Source: CAVVNC01 sp963750015
Lineage (GTDB): Bacteria > Desulfobacterota > Syntrophorhabdia > Syntrophorhabdales > WCHB1-27
Assembly: GCA_963750015.1 (NCBI GenBank)
Contig: CAVVPU010000143.1
Location: forward strand, 32,452 to 96,451
Length of the DNA stretch: 64,000 nucleotides
Reading direction: 5' to 3'
The position numbers were made by a program, and so were the translations under genes. A model generated the notes under the pieces. The model was not told the DNA's origin. It saw only the letters and a program-made list of their open reading frames with translations, and did not search any database. Numbering within the stretch: position 1 is the stretch's first letter; the number at the start of each line of letters is the position of its first letter. Of this stretch, positions 1 through 8,430 are shown in pieces.

Positions 1-337
1 GCTCCACATTGGTGATAAGCACGGTCAGGACGGTAAAAACACCGAAAATGACGGCGGAGATAAACAACATCCACTTTCGCCCCCACCGGTCCGCAAGCAT
101 ACCCATGAGGACCGCACCGATGAGCGGTCCGAACTGACCCGCCGTCAAGGCGAGGCCGAGAGCCGTTGGCTTGGAGTGGAGAACTTCGGCGATCTTGGGC
201 AGCGCCACACCAACAATCGTCAAGTCAAAGCCGTCGAGGAACGTGACAAGAAAACAGAGGCCGCACACCAAATATTGGTACGACGTGAAGTGACTGGAAT
301 CAAAAACTTCCTTTACGCTTATCGTCCTGCTCGCCAT
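1..337 (-). CDS. MFS transporter, aromatic acid:H+ symporter type, N-terminal part (runs off window)
   Basis: The reverse strand from ATG at 337 reads without a stop to the window edge (about 112 residues). A short cytoplasmic N-terminus is followed by a first membrane helix containing FLDGFDLTIVGVALPKI and, after a second helix, the MFS motif A sequence GMLADRWGRK at about residues 80-89. The DGFD motif in helix 1 is typical of the AAHS family (PcaK/BenK-like importers of benzoate-type acids). GAGGAGGGAAAGGG upstream of the ATG is a good ribosome site. It lies just downstream of the acyl-CoA dehydrogenase on the same strand, so uptake of the acid degraded by the neighbouring enzymes is a reasonable inference. 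Substrate not determinable. Confidence 0.85.
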   Translation of the reverse strand, partial: MASRTISVKEVFDSSHFTSYQYLVCGLCFLVTFLDGFDLTIVGVALPKIAEVLHSKPTALGLALTAGQFGPLIGAVLMGMLADRWGRKWMLFISAVIFGVFTVLTVLITNVE

Positions 338-456
338 CCCTTTCCCTCCTCAAGAATTAGGTTTTCACGACAGTGACTCGTCTTTTATCCGATTATGCGT
401 GCGGCTCAGGATCTCTCTCTACTACCCCACCTCCTCTTGATCAGGTTCGGCGGGCA

Positions 457-1977
457 CTAAAACTTTCTGTCGTCGGTTATCCATTTAGGGAACCATCTGT
501 AGTATTCCTTCGGGTGCGCCTTCTTCAGCCCGTCATATGTGGCCTTTGCCAGGCTGATGCCTTTCCTTGTCCGATACAGGCTCACAAAGCCCTTCTTCTC
601 CAGCTCTTCCAGAAGCGAGTTGAGGCGGGTGTCGTCAACGTCGAGGTACTGAGTGATGTCTTCCCTGCTCATGTAGAGGCCGGGATTCACCCTGTAGTCT
701 TCGGCCAGCACCGAAAGGAGAATTTCTTCGTCCACGTTCGTTTCGCGCATAACGGCCCCCACGGCCGGTATGGGCACGCCGAGTTCCTCATGGACCACCC
801 GCCGGCGCATTTTCACATCTTCTTCCAGTTGTTTCACGCCGCTCTTGAAGATCACCATCCTGCATGCCTCCATCGTGCCGCCCGAGATATGCTCCACCTT
901 GGCAATCTCGAATATGGACTGGGCCGGATAGAAAGGCGTCACCCCGTCACCGCCCATCACCTGGACGGCATCGAGGCTCGACTGCATTGTCCCCTCGACG
1001 TTAAATACCTTGGTCACGTTCGATTCCACGGTGATATCCCAGCCGAGGTCCCACAAGTAAGCGGTATAATATGTCGCGAGCCGGGCGAGCTTGAGTCTTA
1101 TGATCAGGTCGGCAATCTTCGTCTGGTTGGCCGGCATATCGATAGTCGGTTTCCCGAACTGCACCCTCCTCTGTGAATAGGGCACGGCGTTTCTCAGCAA
1201 TTCTCGCTGCCAGCCCACGGTCATGGCGGAGATGAGCGTCCTTTCGAAGTTGAGGCCTGCCGTCATGATCTTCCATCCATCCCCCTCTTCTCCGATGCGG
1301 TTCGCAGCAGGGACAGCCACATCGTCGAAATCGAGGACACCGTTCTGGATATTCTCGAAGCCGAGGACTTCGTTCATCTTCTCGACAGTGAAGCCGGGTG
1401 AGCCTTTCTCGACCACAAAGGCGGTGAGGTGGCGATACTTTGCAATGACTGCCGGATCGTTACTCGTGCGGGCGTAGACCATATACCTGCTGGCGATGCC
1501 GGCCGACACGATGAACCGTTTCTTTCCATTCAGGATATAGGAATCGCCTTCCCGCTTTCCCCGCACGGCGATGGCAGCAGCGTCGGTCCCCGCCACAGGC
1601 TCGGTGATGACAATGGCGCCGATTTCGCCTTGGGCGATCCTCGGGAGAAAGCGGGCCTTTTGCTCGTCAGACGCAAATTCTATGATCTGCCTCAAGCCCC
1701 CGATCATGTTGCCTACCATGATCCTGCCCGGCCCCGGCATCCGGCAAAACTGCTCGACCACGATGCATGCTCCGGTCGCGCCTAACCCCATTCCTCCATA
1801 CTCTTTAGGCACGGGAACGCCCGTGTATCCTTTTTTTGCTATTTTTTCGAAGATGTCCCAGGGGAACTCTCTCTTCCACCGGGCTTCGGCATCCCTGGGC
1901 ATCATTTCTTCCGCAAATTCCCTCAACTCTATAGATAGCTTCTTCTGCTCTTCGGTCCACCAAGGAAAATGTTCCAT
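457..1977 (-). CDS. Acyl-CoA dehydrogenase with extra C-terminal winged-helix-like domain
   Basis: 506 residues against about 380-400 for the family. Residues 1-390 are a full FAD-dependent acyl-CoA dehydrogenase: helical N-domain, beta domain with ITEPVAGTD (124-132), and the C-terminal helical domain with QVMGGDGVTPFYP. The usual catalytic Glu motif (YEGT) is replaced by SGGT (365-368). E245 in NFERTLIS matches the alternative catalytic position used by isovaleryl-CoA and long-chain acyl-CoA dehydrogenases, so the enzyme is probably active. Residues about 395-506 are extra: a helix, then MSREDITQYLDVDDTRLNSL and LEELEKKGFVSLYRT, which looks like a winged helix-turn-helix. AAGGAGG precedes the ATG. 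A sigma-54 promoter lies 150 bases upstream. Acyl substrate unknown. Confidence 0.9.
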   Translation of the reverse strand: MEHFPWWTEEQKKLSIELREFAEEMMPRDAEARWKREFPWDIFEKIAKKGYTGVPVPKEYGGMGLGATGACIVVEQFCRMPGPGRIMVGNMIGGLRQIIEFASDEQKARFLPRIAQGEIGAIVITEPVAGTDAAAIAVRGKREGDSYILNGKKRFIVSAGIASRYMVYARTSNDPAVIAKYRHLTAFVVEKGSPGFTVEKMNEVLGFENIQNGVLDFDDVAVPAANRIGEEGDGWKIMTAGLNFERTLISAMTVGWQRELLRNAVPYSQRRVQFGKPTIDMPANQTKIADLIIRLKLARLATYYTAYLWDLGWDITVESNVTKVFNVEGTMQSSLDAVQVMGGDGVTPFYPAQSIFEIAKVEHISGGTMEACRMVIFKSGVKQLEEDVKMRRRVVHEELGVPIPAVGAVMRETNVDEEILLSVLAEDYRVNPGLYMSREDITQYLDVDDTRLNSLLEELEKKGFVSLYRTRKGISLAKATYDGLKKAHPKEYYRWFPKWITDDRKF

Positions 1978-2127
1978 GACCTGAATACGCCTCCTTCATC
2001 TAATTTATGAAAATAACCTCTGAGTTCCGAAGCGAAAGGGGGGCCCGACCCTGCAGACCGTCAGATCGATCCTTTTTAGCACGTCGGCTTACCAAGAGGG
2101 CACGTGTCTACCTTTATAACCTAGATC

Positions 2128-2142
2128 GCATAAACCATGCCA
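2128..2142 (-). promoter_or_regulatory. Sigma-54 (-24/-12) promoter of the acyl-CoA dehydrogenase gene
   Basis: On the reverse strand the bases read TGGCATGGTTTATGC, with GG and GC at the exact -24/-12 spacing (consensus TGGCAC-N5-TTGC). The identical 15-mer occurs on the + strand at 4185-4199 before the CoA-transferase gene. The divergent gene encodes a sigma-54 activator, and dyads that could bind it lie about 55-100 bases upstream. Confidence 0.8.
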
Positions 2143-2195
2143 TCTTGGAAAGCCCTCTCTCCGAAGGGATTCTATCTCACCGTATTTTTGTAAAC

Positions 2196-2230
2196 GTCAC
2201 ATATGACAAAAATGATTGACATATATGTCA
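2196..2230. promoter_or_regulatory. Probable upstream activator sites of the 2277 regulator
   Basis: GTCACATATGAC (2196-2207, GTCA/TGAC arms) is followed by the perfect 14-base palindrome TGACATATATGTCA (2217-2230). Similar GTCAC/TGAC half-sites recur before the CoA-transferase gene (4073-4137). The location between the activator gene and the divergent sigma-54 promoter fits enhancer sites and possible autoregulation. Binding itself is inferred. Confidence 0.6.
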
Positions 2231-2276
2231 TAATTGTTATTTCTTATGACGGATACGATATAGAGGGGTGAACTAA

Positions 2277-3872
2277 TTGCAGATCGACGAGAATCAATTT
2301 TTTCGTGAAGTGAGCATCCGTATATGCGGGAGCCTCGAGATCGAGAAGGCCCTTTCGAGCTGTTTTCAGTTCCTCCGAGAGGTAATGCCCATCGATGAGC
2401 TTATGCTCATCGTATACGACCGGGAGTTGGGATCTACCACGATCAGGGCCATAGCTGATGTGACGGGAGGCAGGTCCTGCTCCGAAGAGACGCCCCTGCC
2501 CGCCTGCCTACGCCGCGAGTTCGAGGAGGTGGAGCGTCACCCCCGGGCGAGGATTGCGGATACCCGCGATGATTCTATCGTCGGTTACGTTGCCCGCCGC
2601 AGGCATTGGGAAGATTCATCTTTGCTCGTCAATCGCCTCGTGGTTGATGGAAAATATATTGGGGGTTTGGCGGCTCGCGTTGTCGGCAGATACAGATATA
2701 CGGACGAACACCTCCGCCTGTGGGCGCTCGTCAATGAACCGTCAGCCATCGCCCTTGCGAATAGCCAGCAGTACAGGGAGATATCAAGACTCAAGGACCT
2801 GCTTGCGGACGACAAGTCCTATCTGCAGGAAGAGCTGCGGAAAAGGAGCGGCGGCGGCGGTAGATTGGTCGGCGCCGAGTTCGGCCTGAGACGGGTCATG
2901 GAAGGGGCACGGCTCGTGGCGCCCCTCACAAGCCCTGTTCTTATAGTCGGTGAAACGGGCACGGGCAAGGAGCTCATAGCCAATGCCATTCATGACCTTT
3001 CACCCAGGCGTGGGGCACCGCTCATCAAGGTGAACTGCGGCGCCATTCCGGAAACCCTGATCGACAGCGAGCTGTTCGGCCATGAGAAGGGCGCTTTTAC
3101 GGGCGCCTACGATCAGAGGCGGGGCCGCTTCGAGCACGCCAACGGTGGGACGGTTTTTCTCGACGAAGTCTCGGAGCTGCCCCTCCTGGCACAGGTGAGG
3201 CTCTTGCGGGTGCTCCAGGAGAAGGAGATCTACCGGGTAGGGGGAGCAAAGTCGATAAAGATCGATGTGAGGATTATATCAGCCACGAACCGGCATCTCG
3301 AGGAGATGGTGGCGTGCGGTCAGTTCCGGGAGGATCTCTTCTTCCGTCTCAATGTCTTCCCGATTTTGATCCCCCCGCTCAGGGAGCGTGAAACCGACAT
3401 GCCGGCCCTTGTCCATCATTTCATCGAGAAAAAATCCCGGCAGATGGCGTTGCCCAAGGTCCCCACGCTCGCCCCAGGCGAAATAGATGCGCTCATGGCT
3501 TACGAGTGGCCGGGCAACGTGAGGGAGCTGGAGAACGCAGTTGAAAGGGCGATAATCGTCTCACGGGGCCAGCCGCTCACGTTCGGCGATATCATCCCCT
3601 CGGCCGGGGGGCGGGCGAGAGAGGCCGGAGCCGGTGAGGAGATGACTTCAACCCTCCGTGAGACGGAAGAAAGGGAGATCAGACGGGCTCTCGAGAAGAC
3701 TATGGGCAAGGTGAGCGGGACCGGAAGCGCGGCGGAACTGCTCGGCATTAATCCCGGTACTTTGCGCCACAGAATGAGAAAACTGGGTATACCCTTCGGC
3801 CGAAAGAACGCAGTGCGAAACAACCGGGTTTCTCCCGATGGCGTCAGGCTGGTAGGGAAGCAGCACCGATAG
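2277..3872 (+). CDS. Sigma-54-dependent transcriptional activator (GAF-AAA+-Fis)
   Basis: 531 residues in the usual order for NtrC-family activators. A GAF-like sensor domain occupies residues about 10-165. The AAA+ domain has Walker A GETGTGKE (225-232), the sigma-54 contact loop GAFTGA (272-277), Walker B VFLDEVSEL (293-301) and an R-finger region FREDLFFRL. A Fis-type helix-turn-helix sits near 480-505 (SAAELLGINPGTLRHRMRKL). There is no receiver domain, so activity is probably set by a ligand of the GAF domain, perhaps an acid or its CoA ester. The start is TTG at 2277 behind GAGGGGTG. Two identical -24/-12 promoters flank the gene, one before the acyl-CoA dehydrogenase and one before the CoA-transferase, making these its likely targets. 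Confidence 0.93.
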   Translation: MQIDENQFFREVSIRICGSLEIEKALSSCFQFLREVMPIDELMLIVYDRELGSTTIRAIADVTGGRSCSEETPLPACLRREFEEVERHPRARIADTRDDSIVGYVARRRHWEDSSLLVNRLVVDGKYIGGLAARVVGRYRYTDEHLRLWALVNEPSAIALANSQQYREISRLKDLLADDKSYLQEELRKRSGGGGRLVGAEFGLRRVMEGARLVAPLTSPVLIVGETGTGKELIANAIHDLSPRRGAPLIKVNCGAIPETLIDSELFGHEKGAFTGAYDQRRGRFEHANGGTVFLDEVSELPLLAQVRLLRVLQEKEIYRVGGAKSIKIDVRIISATNRHLEEMVACGQFREDLFFRLNVFPILIPPLRERETDMPALVHHFIEKKSRQMALPKVPTLAPGEIDALMAYEWPGNVRELENAVERAIIVSRGQPLTFGDIIPSAGGRAREAGAGEEMTSTLRETEEREIRRALEKTMGKVSGTGSAAELLGINPGTLRHRMRKLGIPFGRKNAVRNNRVSPDGVRLVGKQHR

Positions 3873-4072
3873 ACTCGCCCGGTCGCTTTTGCTCCGCCAC
3901 GGGCGGAGGCGCCCGATAAAGAGCACGTCCCAAAGAGGGGCTGTTCGCCCACCGAAGGGAGCCTGCTTTCCGTCTCGATCCTCAAGGCAATCCTCCTTTT
4001 CAAGAAACTCTGAGATACCGCCTGGAAACACGCGTCTTCCATCGATTCACGACTCTTTGTGCCTTTTTCATC

Positions 4073-4137
4073 GTATTTGTCACCGTCTGAACATATGTGA
4101 CGTATGTGTCACATGCTTTTGTCGTATGCGTCACATT
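4073..4137. promoter_or_regulatory. Probable upstream activator sites for the CoA-transferase promoter
   Basis: Three direct repeats of CGTAT-N2-GTCAC start at 4072, 4101 and 4123. The middle one forms the dyad TGTGAC-N6-GTCACA (4096-4113). Spacing of 22 bases between the last two is close to two helical turns. They lie about 50-110 bases upstream of the -24/-12 promoter, as expected for enhancer sites, and resemble the dyads at 2196-2230. Confidence 0.6.
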
Positions 4138-4184
4138 GCGAGATAAGACCCTCAAAACCTCCTGATAGAACAGCCCTCCCGCAC

Positions 4185-4200
4185 TGGCATGGTTTATGCC
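4185..4200 (+). promoter_or_regulatory. Sigma-54 (-24/-12) promoter of the CoA-transferase gene
   Basis: TGGCATGGTTTATGCC has GG and GC at the required spacing, and 15 of its bases are identical to the reverse-strand promoter at 2128-2142. It lies 68 bases before the CoA-transferase ATG. Confidence 0.8.
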
Positions 4201-4267
4201 CTAAGGATTGTGTACAACGGAAAGAGGGGCCGGGGACTCATAATCCAACACAAGGGGAGCGCTGACT

Positions 4268-5833
4268 ATGGCAAAAGTGGTTACTGCAAGAGCTGCGGCC
4301 GAGCTTATTAGGGACGGAGATACCGTTGCCCTGGCCTGCTTCGGAATGGCAGGGTGGGCAGAGGACGTGGCGCTCGCGCTCCGTGACCGATATGCCGGCG
4401 AGCGCAGCCCGAAGGGCATCACCATACTGCATGCGGCAGGCGCGGGCGACTTCAAGGGCCGGGGTTCAGGTGTGTGGGCAGAGGCGGGCATGGAGGGCCT
4501 GGTGAAGAGGGTCATCACCGGCCATCTCGGCGCAGGTCCTCAAATGATCAAGGCGGTGCAGGAAAGGAAAGTAGAATGCTATTTCTGGCCCTTGGGCTGT
4601 CTCTGCCAGTGGTACACGGAAGTCGCGAGGAAGTCGCCTGGTCTTTTCACGAAGACCGGATTGGGCACCTTTCTCGACCCTCGCGTGGACGGTGCGGAGG
4701 TCCATGGTCTCTGTGATGACAAGTACGCGAGCATAGTGGTATTGGAGGGAGAAGAGTGGATGTTCTTCAAGACCTTCCCCATCAAGGTGGGGCTAATCAG
4801 GGGCACTACGGCAGATGAGAAAGGCAACGTGACCTTCGAGAACGAAGCCATATCGTTGGAGGCGCTGCCCGTGGCCCAGGCCGCTCAGGCCTCGGGCGGC
4901 ATCGTCATTGCGCAGGTAGATAACCTTGCAAAGGCGGGGACGCTGCATCCGCAGATGGTCAGGGTGCCGGGCGTCTGTGTCGATTACATCGTCGTTGCCC
5001 AAACCCCCCAGATGCAGACCATGGGTGTTCAGTACAAGCCGGCCTTGGCCGGCCACGTAAAGGTGCCGGAGACTAGCATTCCCCCGATGCCTTTGGACGA
5101 GCGTAAAGTCATCGCCCGGAGGGCGGCTATGGAGCTCATGCCGGGTCCGGTGAACCTCGGTATCGGCATACCCCAGGGGATTGCGACGGTGGTAGCCGAG
5201 GAGGGCTGCAGCGACATGGTGACCCTCATATCGGAATCAGGAAACATTGGCGGCATTCCAGGTAACGCGGTGGCCGAGTTTGGCGCCCATTACAACGGCG
5301 AGGCGATGCTCCAGCAGGACCAGCTTTTCAACTGGTTCGACGGAGGAGGGCTTGCCATGGCTTTTGCGGGCTTGAGCCAGACAGACAAGGAGGGAAACCT
5401 CAATGCGGGTACCTTTGGGGGCAGGCCCACCGGACCGGGCGGTTTTATCAACACCACCCAGCATGCAAAGAAAGTTGTCTTCTGTGGTACCTTTACGGCG
5501 GGTCCGCTCTCCGTTAAGGTCGAGGACGGCAGGCTGACAATCCTCAAAGAAGGTTCTATCTGCAAGTTTCTCGACAAGGTCGAGCAGGTCGGATTCAGCG
5601 GCAGGTATGCGTTGAATGTGGGGAAAAAGGTCGTCTATGTCACCGAGCGCGCCGTTTTCGAGTTGACCCCCGAGGGCCTCATGCTGACTGAGATAGCCCC
5701 CGGCATCAATCTGGAAAAGGACGTGCTCTCTTTGATGGAATTCAGGCCGGTCATCTCCCCGAACCTCAGCCAGATTCCAGTGGGTATCTACGGGGCAGAA
5801 TGGGGTGAACTGAAGAAGAGACTCGGCGCCTAG
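4268..5833 (+). CDS. Acyl-CoA:acetate/3-keto acid CoA-transferase (fused alpha-beta, family I)
   Basis: 521 residues containing both CoA-transferase family I halves in one chain, as in propionate CoA-transferases. The N-terminal half has DGDTVALACFGMAGWAEDVA. The C-terminal half has GPVNLGIGIPQGIA (293-306) and the catalytic region LISESGNIGG, in which E323 is the likely nucleophile forming the glutamyl-CoA intermediate. It moves CoA between carboxylic acids and so would activate or release acids handled by the nearby acyl-CoA dehydrogenase. AAGGGGAG precedes the ATG. The promoter is sigma-54 type with upstream dyads, which couples it to the activator at 2277. Exact donor and acceptor acids cannot be read from sequence. 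Confidence 0.9.
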   Translation: MAKVVTARAAAELIRDGDTVALACFGMAGWAEDVALALRDRYAGERSPKGITILHAAGAGDFKGRGSGVWAEAGMEGLVKRVITGHLGAGPQMIKAVQERKVECYFWPLGCLCQWYTEVARKSPGLFTKTGLGTFLDPRVDGAEVHGLCDDKYASIVVLEGEEWMFFKTFPIKVGLIRGTTADEKGNVTFENEAISLEALPVAQAAQASGGIVIAQVDNLAKAGTLHPQMVRVPGVCVDYIVVAQTPQMQTMGVQYKPALAGHVKVPETSIPPMPLDERKVIARRAAMELMPGPVNLGIGIPQGIATVVAEEGCSDMVTLISESGNIGGIPGNAVAEFGAHYNGEAMLQQDQLFNWFDGGGLAMAFAGLSQTDKEGNLNAGTFGGRPTGPGGFINTTQHAKKVVFCGTFTAGPLSVKVEDGRLTILKEGSICKFLDKVEQVGFSGRYALNVGKKVVYVTERAVFELTPEGLMLTEIAPGINLEKDVLSLMEFRPVISPNLSQIPVGIYGAEWGELKKRLGA

Positions 5834-5918
5834 CCGGCATCCCGAACTCCCTGCGAATCTTACAAGGACGGGCCGGATGCCACTCGGTGCGGGGATGACA
5901 TAGGATGGGAGGGGTGCA

Positions 5919-6245
5919 ATGAACTGGTACAAACTCGAATTGACGGAAGACCAGCTATCTTCGGGACAGTTCCACGGCATGCGGGACGAGTTCCTGAAAT
6001 GGTACAAGTCTCTGGATACATGCAAAGAAACTGCCCTTTTTTCGCGCCGTCGCGACAATGACCTTGGGGGGACCCTCTACGTCTACTCCGAATCACCTGT
6101 TCACGCGGAAATACTGTGTCGAATGTTTCCGGCCAAGCCCTGTGAACCGCCTGAACCCGATCTCGATCGCACTATTCCCTCGTTGACGTCACTTCTTCGG
6201 TTGCTTATGGGCAACAGCAAGACCATTCACAGGGACCATTTTTGA
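5919..6245 (+). CDS. Small hypothetical protein (108 aa)
   Basis: The ATG follows a strong GGGAGGGG site, and the product looks like a soluble folded protein: MNWYKLELTEDQLSSGQFHG at the start, an aromatic- and charge-rich N-terminal half, and a Pro-rich link (CEPPEPDLD) near residue 75. No signal peptide or membrane segment is seen, and I do not recognise the family. It lies 85 bases after the CoA-transferase on the same strand and may be co-transcribed. The opposite gene (signal peptidase homologue) ends 28 bases beyond it, so the two converge. Confidence 0.6.
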   Translation: MNWYKLELTEDQLSSGQFHGMRDEFLKWYKSLDTCKETALFSRRRDNDLGGTLYVYSESPVHAEILCRMFPAKPCEPPEPDLDRTIPSLTSLLRLLMGNSKTIHRDHF

Positions 6246-6273
6246 GAGACGAAAGGATATCACGCGGTTGCCT

Positions 6274-7119
6274 CTATCGTACCCGTTCTCCTATCCTTTC
6301 CGTGCGGACGCGTTTTGTCTTTTCATCGTACGACCAGTAGATAAGAAAGGGCCTCCCCACGAGGTGTTCACGCTTCGCGAACCCCCAAAACCGGCTGTCG
6401 AAACTGTGGTCCCTGTTGTCACCCAGGAGGAAGAAACCGCCCGGAGGGACGGTTAAGGGTGGCAGTTTGTCGCGAGGACTTTTTAGGATCTCGGTATCCA
6501 GGTTCACGCCGGGGTCTTTCTCGTAGCGTTTGCCGTTGACGAAGACCTTCTTGTCACGAACCTCCACGGTATCCCCGCCCACAGCGACGATGCGCTGAAC
6601 GAAGTCATATGAGGTGTCTGCGGGATACCGAAGGACTACGACCTCCCCCCTGTGGGGCGTTCCGAACCGATAGGCCAACTTGTTCATCAGCATATGGTCA
6701 CCGACGTCAAGGGTAGGTGTCATCCCCGCGGACTGTATCCTGAAGGCCTGCATGAAAAACGTTCTGACGCCCGAGGCATAAGCCACGCCTGCGATGCTGT
6801 TGGCAGCAGTCGCGACGAGGACCATGGCTATGGAAATAGATGTTTTAATATGAAGAGACCGCTTGAGTACGATCGTGGGCAGGAGGATGATCCCGAGAAT
6901 GCAAAGGAGCTCGACGGGGATGGTGATAAGGTTTTGAAGACTGAAGCGCCCCAGGATGGACAGGATGGCGAAGCCTTCCACTATTAGTGACATTACGAGG
7001 GCGGTCCGCCATGAAAGCCCACCTTTTCTGAATGCGAAAACCGTTGCCTTGATGATGGCCGTCTGAAGAAGAAGGGTCGAAACAAGTATGCAGAGTAAAA
7101 TGATGACGAGGAGCAGCAT
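6274..7119 (-). CDS. Signal peptidase I-like membrane protein lacking both catalytic residues
   Basis: 281 residues. About three hydrophobic helices fill residues 1-115, and a peptidase S26 domain follows. The domain keeps the substrate-binding and structural boxes: GMTPTLDVGD (132-141), GEVVVLRYP and GDNRDHSFDSRFWG (233-246). The catalytic serine, which normally sits directly before the Met of SMxPTL, is Gly132 (codon GGG). The general-base Lys of the KRxxGxPGD box is Gln175 (FVQRIVAVGGD, codon CAG). It is therefore probably a pseudoenzyme, or cleaves by some other route. AAGGAGG sits directly before the ATG. It is monocistronic and convergent with the gene to its left. The S26 fold is secure; the function is not. 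Confidence 0.85.
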   Translation of the reverse strand: MLLLVIILLCILVSTLLLQTAIIKATVFAFRKGGLSWRTALVMSLIVEGFAILSILGRFSLQNLITIPVELLCILGIILLPTIVLKRSLHIKTSISIAMVLVATAANSIAGVAYASGVRTFFMQAFRIQSAGMTPTLDVGDHMLMNKLAYRFGTPHRGEVVVLRYPADTSYDFVQRIVAVGGDTVEVRDKKVFVNGKRYEKDPGVNLDTEILKSPRDKLPPLTVPPGGFFLLGDNRDHSFDSRFWGFAKREHLVGRPFLIYWSYDEKTKRVRTERIGERVR

Positions 7120-7428
7120 GGGCCTCCTTTGTGGTTGCTTGAGGCTGACAGAAGCGAGGGGTCATGCAGTCTTGCTTTTTAGAGCATCCCAGGACCGCCT
7201 TTGGCGCTTCGAGAAGAAACGCATACCACAGGTATTGATTACCACTCACATCACGTCATTTCAAGCGAAAGTTGCCCGAACGGTCCGAAAAATTCGGAAA
7301 GAAGAAAAATAGTGAAGTCCCTCAGGGTGAACGGCGCTCTTGAGAGCTTAATCAACCACTTATTCAGTGGATTACACCTGATGGCGGCAGATGTAACCTT
7401 TTCGAGGATCGGCGCTCCGCTTCCCGCT
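7120..7428. other. Intergenic region without recognised features
   Basis: About 310 bases between two leftward genes. It should carry the promoter of the signal peptidase homologue, but I see no convincing -35/-10 pair, -24/-12 site, terminator hairpin or small gene. Confidence 0.5.
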
Positions 7429-8109
7429 TCATCCAAATTCCAGCACGCCGAATGATTTGGGGAGATGGAAATTCGGTTTTGGGTAATGAACCGGTGACCA
7501 TGTCAGCCAGTGGGGGTGCGATGTGCGATCGGCGCACTTATAGAAATTCCCTCGCCACACATCATGGGGCTTCGGTGTGCTCACCGGACAGTATCTTCGC
7601 ATCAGGGCTATCGGTATCGCGTATCCAACGGTCCACGTGACCGACTCTGCGATTTCGAGGTCTACGATTCGCGGCAACGAGTGCGTTTTTGCTATTCCTT
7701 TACAGTCACTCCCGGGGATCTCGATCCTTCTGTCTTCCGAGTGGAAATGAAAAAGGATGGTACCACCGCAATTCATCTCGAAGTTGAAATAGCCTTTGGA
7801 TAGATCGGAACCGGGTGTGAAGAAGAATTCAACGCAACTGTCCCCGCAGACGCTGTCTTGATGCTCTGCCGCCAGTGCTCGAACGTATCTGTCTTCGACG
7901 CGGAACATCACGTGGAGTGCGGAATCTTCGTAGGCTATCTTTACCTCCGTCCTCGGAAAATGGTCCGGCTTCGCTCCCATGTAGTTCCGGAGCAGTTCAG
8001 ACGGAATCTCTCGCCATGGTGAATCGTCCCAGCCCGCACCATTCTTGGGAGGATTTGCGAGTTTCGTAACTAGTGCAATCATGGGTGGTTTTTCCTTGCC
8101 TAAGGCCAT
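7429..8109 (-). CDS. Carbohydrate-binding family 9-like (DOMON-type) protein
   Basis: 226 residues, mostly a single beta-rich domain of the CBM9-like type. Seen features are the early WDDSPWREI, the typical ALHVMFRVEDRYVRA strand pair, and the SCVEFFFTPGSDLSKGYFNF core, followed by NCGGTILFHF. Proteins of this family are found in many bacteria, often with unclear ligands and not only in sugar metabolism. There is no signal peptide, so it is probably cytoplasmic as annotated. The ATG at 8109 has only a weak ribosome site. An in-frame ATG at 8082 has AAGGA about ten bases upstream and may be the true start. No operon partner is evident. Confidence 0.75.
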   Translation of the reverse strand: MALGKEKPPMIALVTKLANPPKNGAGWDDSPWREIPSELLRNYMGAKPDHFPRTEVKIAYEDSALHVMFRVEDRYVRALAAEHQDSVCGDSCVEFFFTPGSDLSKGYFNFEMNCGGTILFHFHSEDRRIEIPGSDCKGIAKTHSLPRIVDLEIAESVTWTVGYAIPIALMRRYCPVSTPKPHDVWRGNFYKCADRTSHPHWLTWSPVHYPKPNFHLPKSFGVLEFG

Positions 8110-8430
8110 GGTGAACCGCCACGCGCCATGGCCCGATCGGGCAGCAGGTGATCTCCAGAGACATATTTTACACTTCTATCCATATTCTTTACAGCTTGAA
8201 ACCTTCCATTTTTCAAGACTGGTAATGAAAAGATGCGGCGGAAATGACACAACCAAAAGATTGACAGAGCACACTTATTATGCCATATTTGACACAATTA
8301 CCGGTCAGATCCAAAGAACTGAGAATAACGTGGCAGATCGATCTTTCCAGCCTCAAAAGAGGCCGGCCGCCGGAGGCAAAGAACCCTGAAAAAGGCAATA
8401 CGAAACCCTTGCATAGACCAGGAGGACATA
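8110..8430. other. Divergent intergenic region before aldehyde dehydrogenase
   Basis: It must hold promoters for both flanking genes. TTGACA at about 8261-8266 with CATATT 17 bases later is a possible but weak sigma-70 promoter for the rightward gene. TGACACAA occurs twice (about 8245 and 8290) and might be an operator half-site. Nothing else is recognised. Confidence 0.35.
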
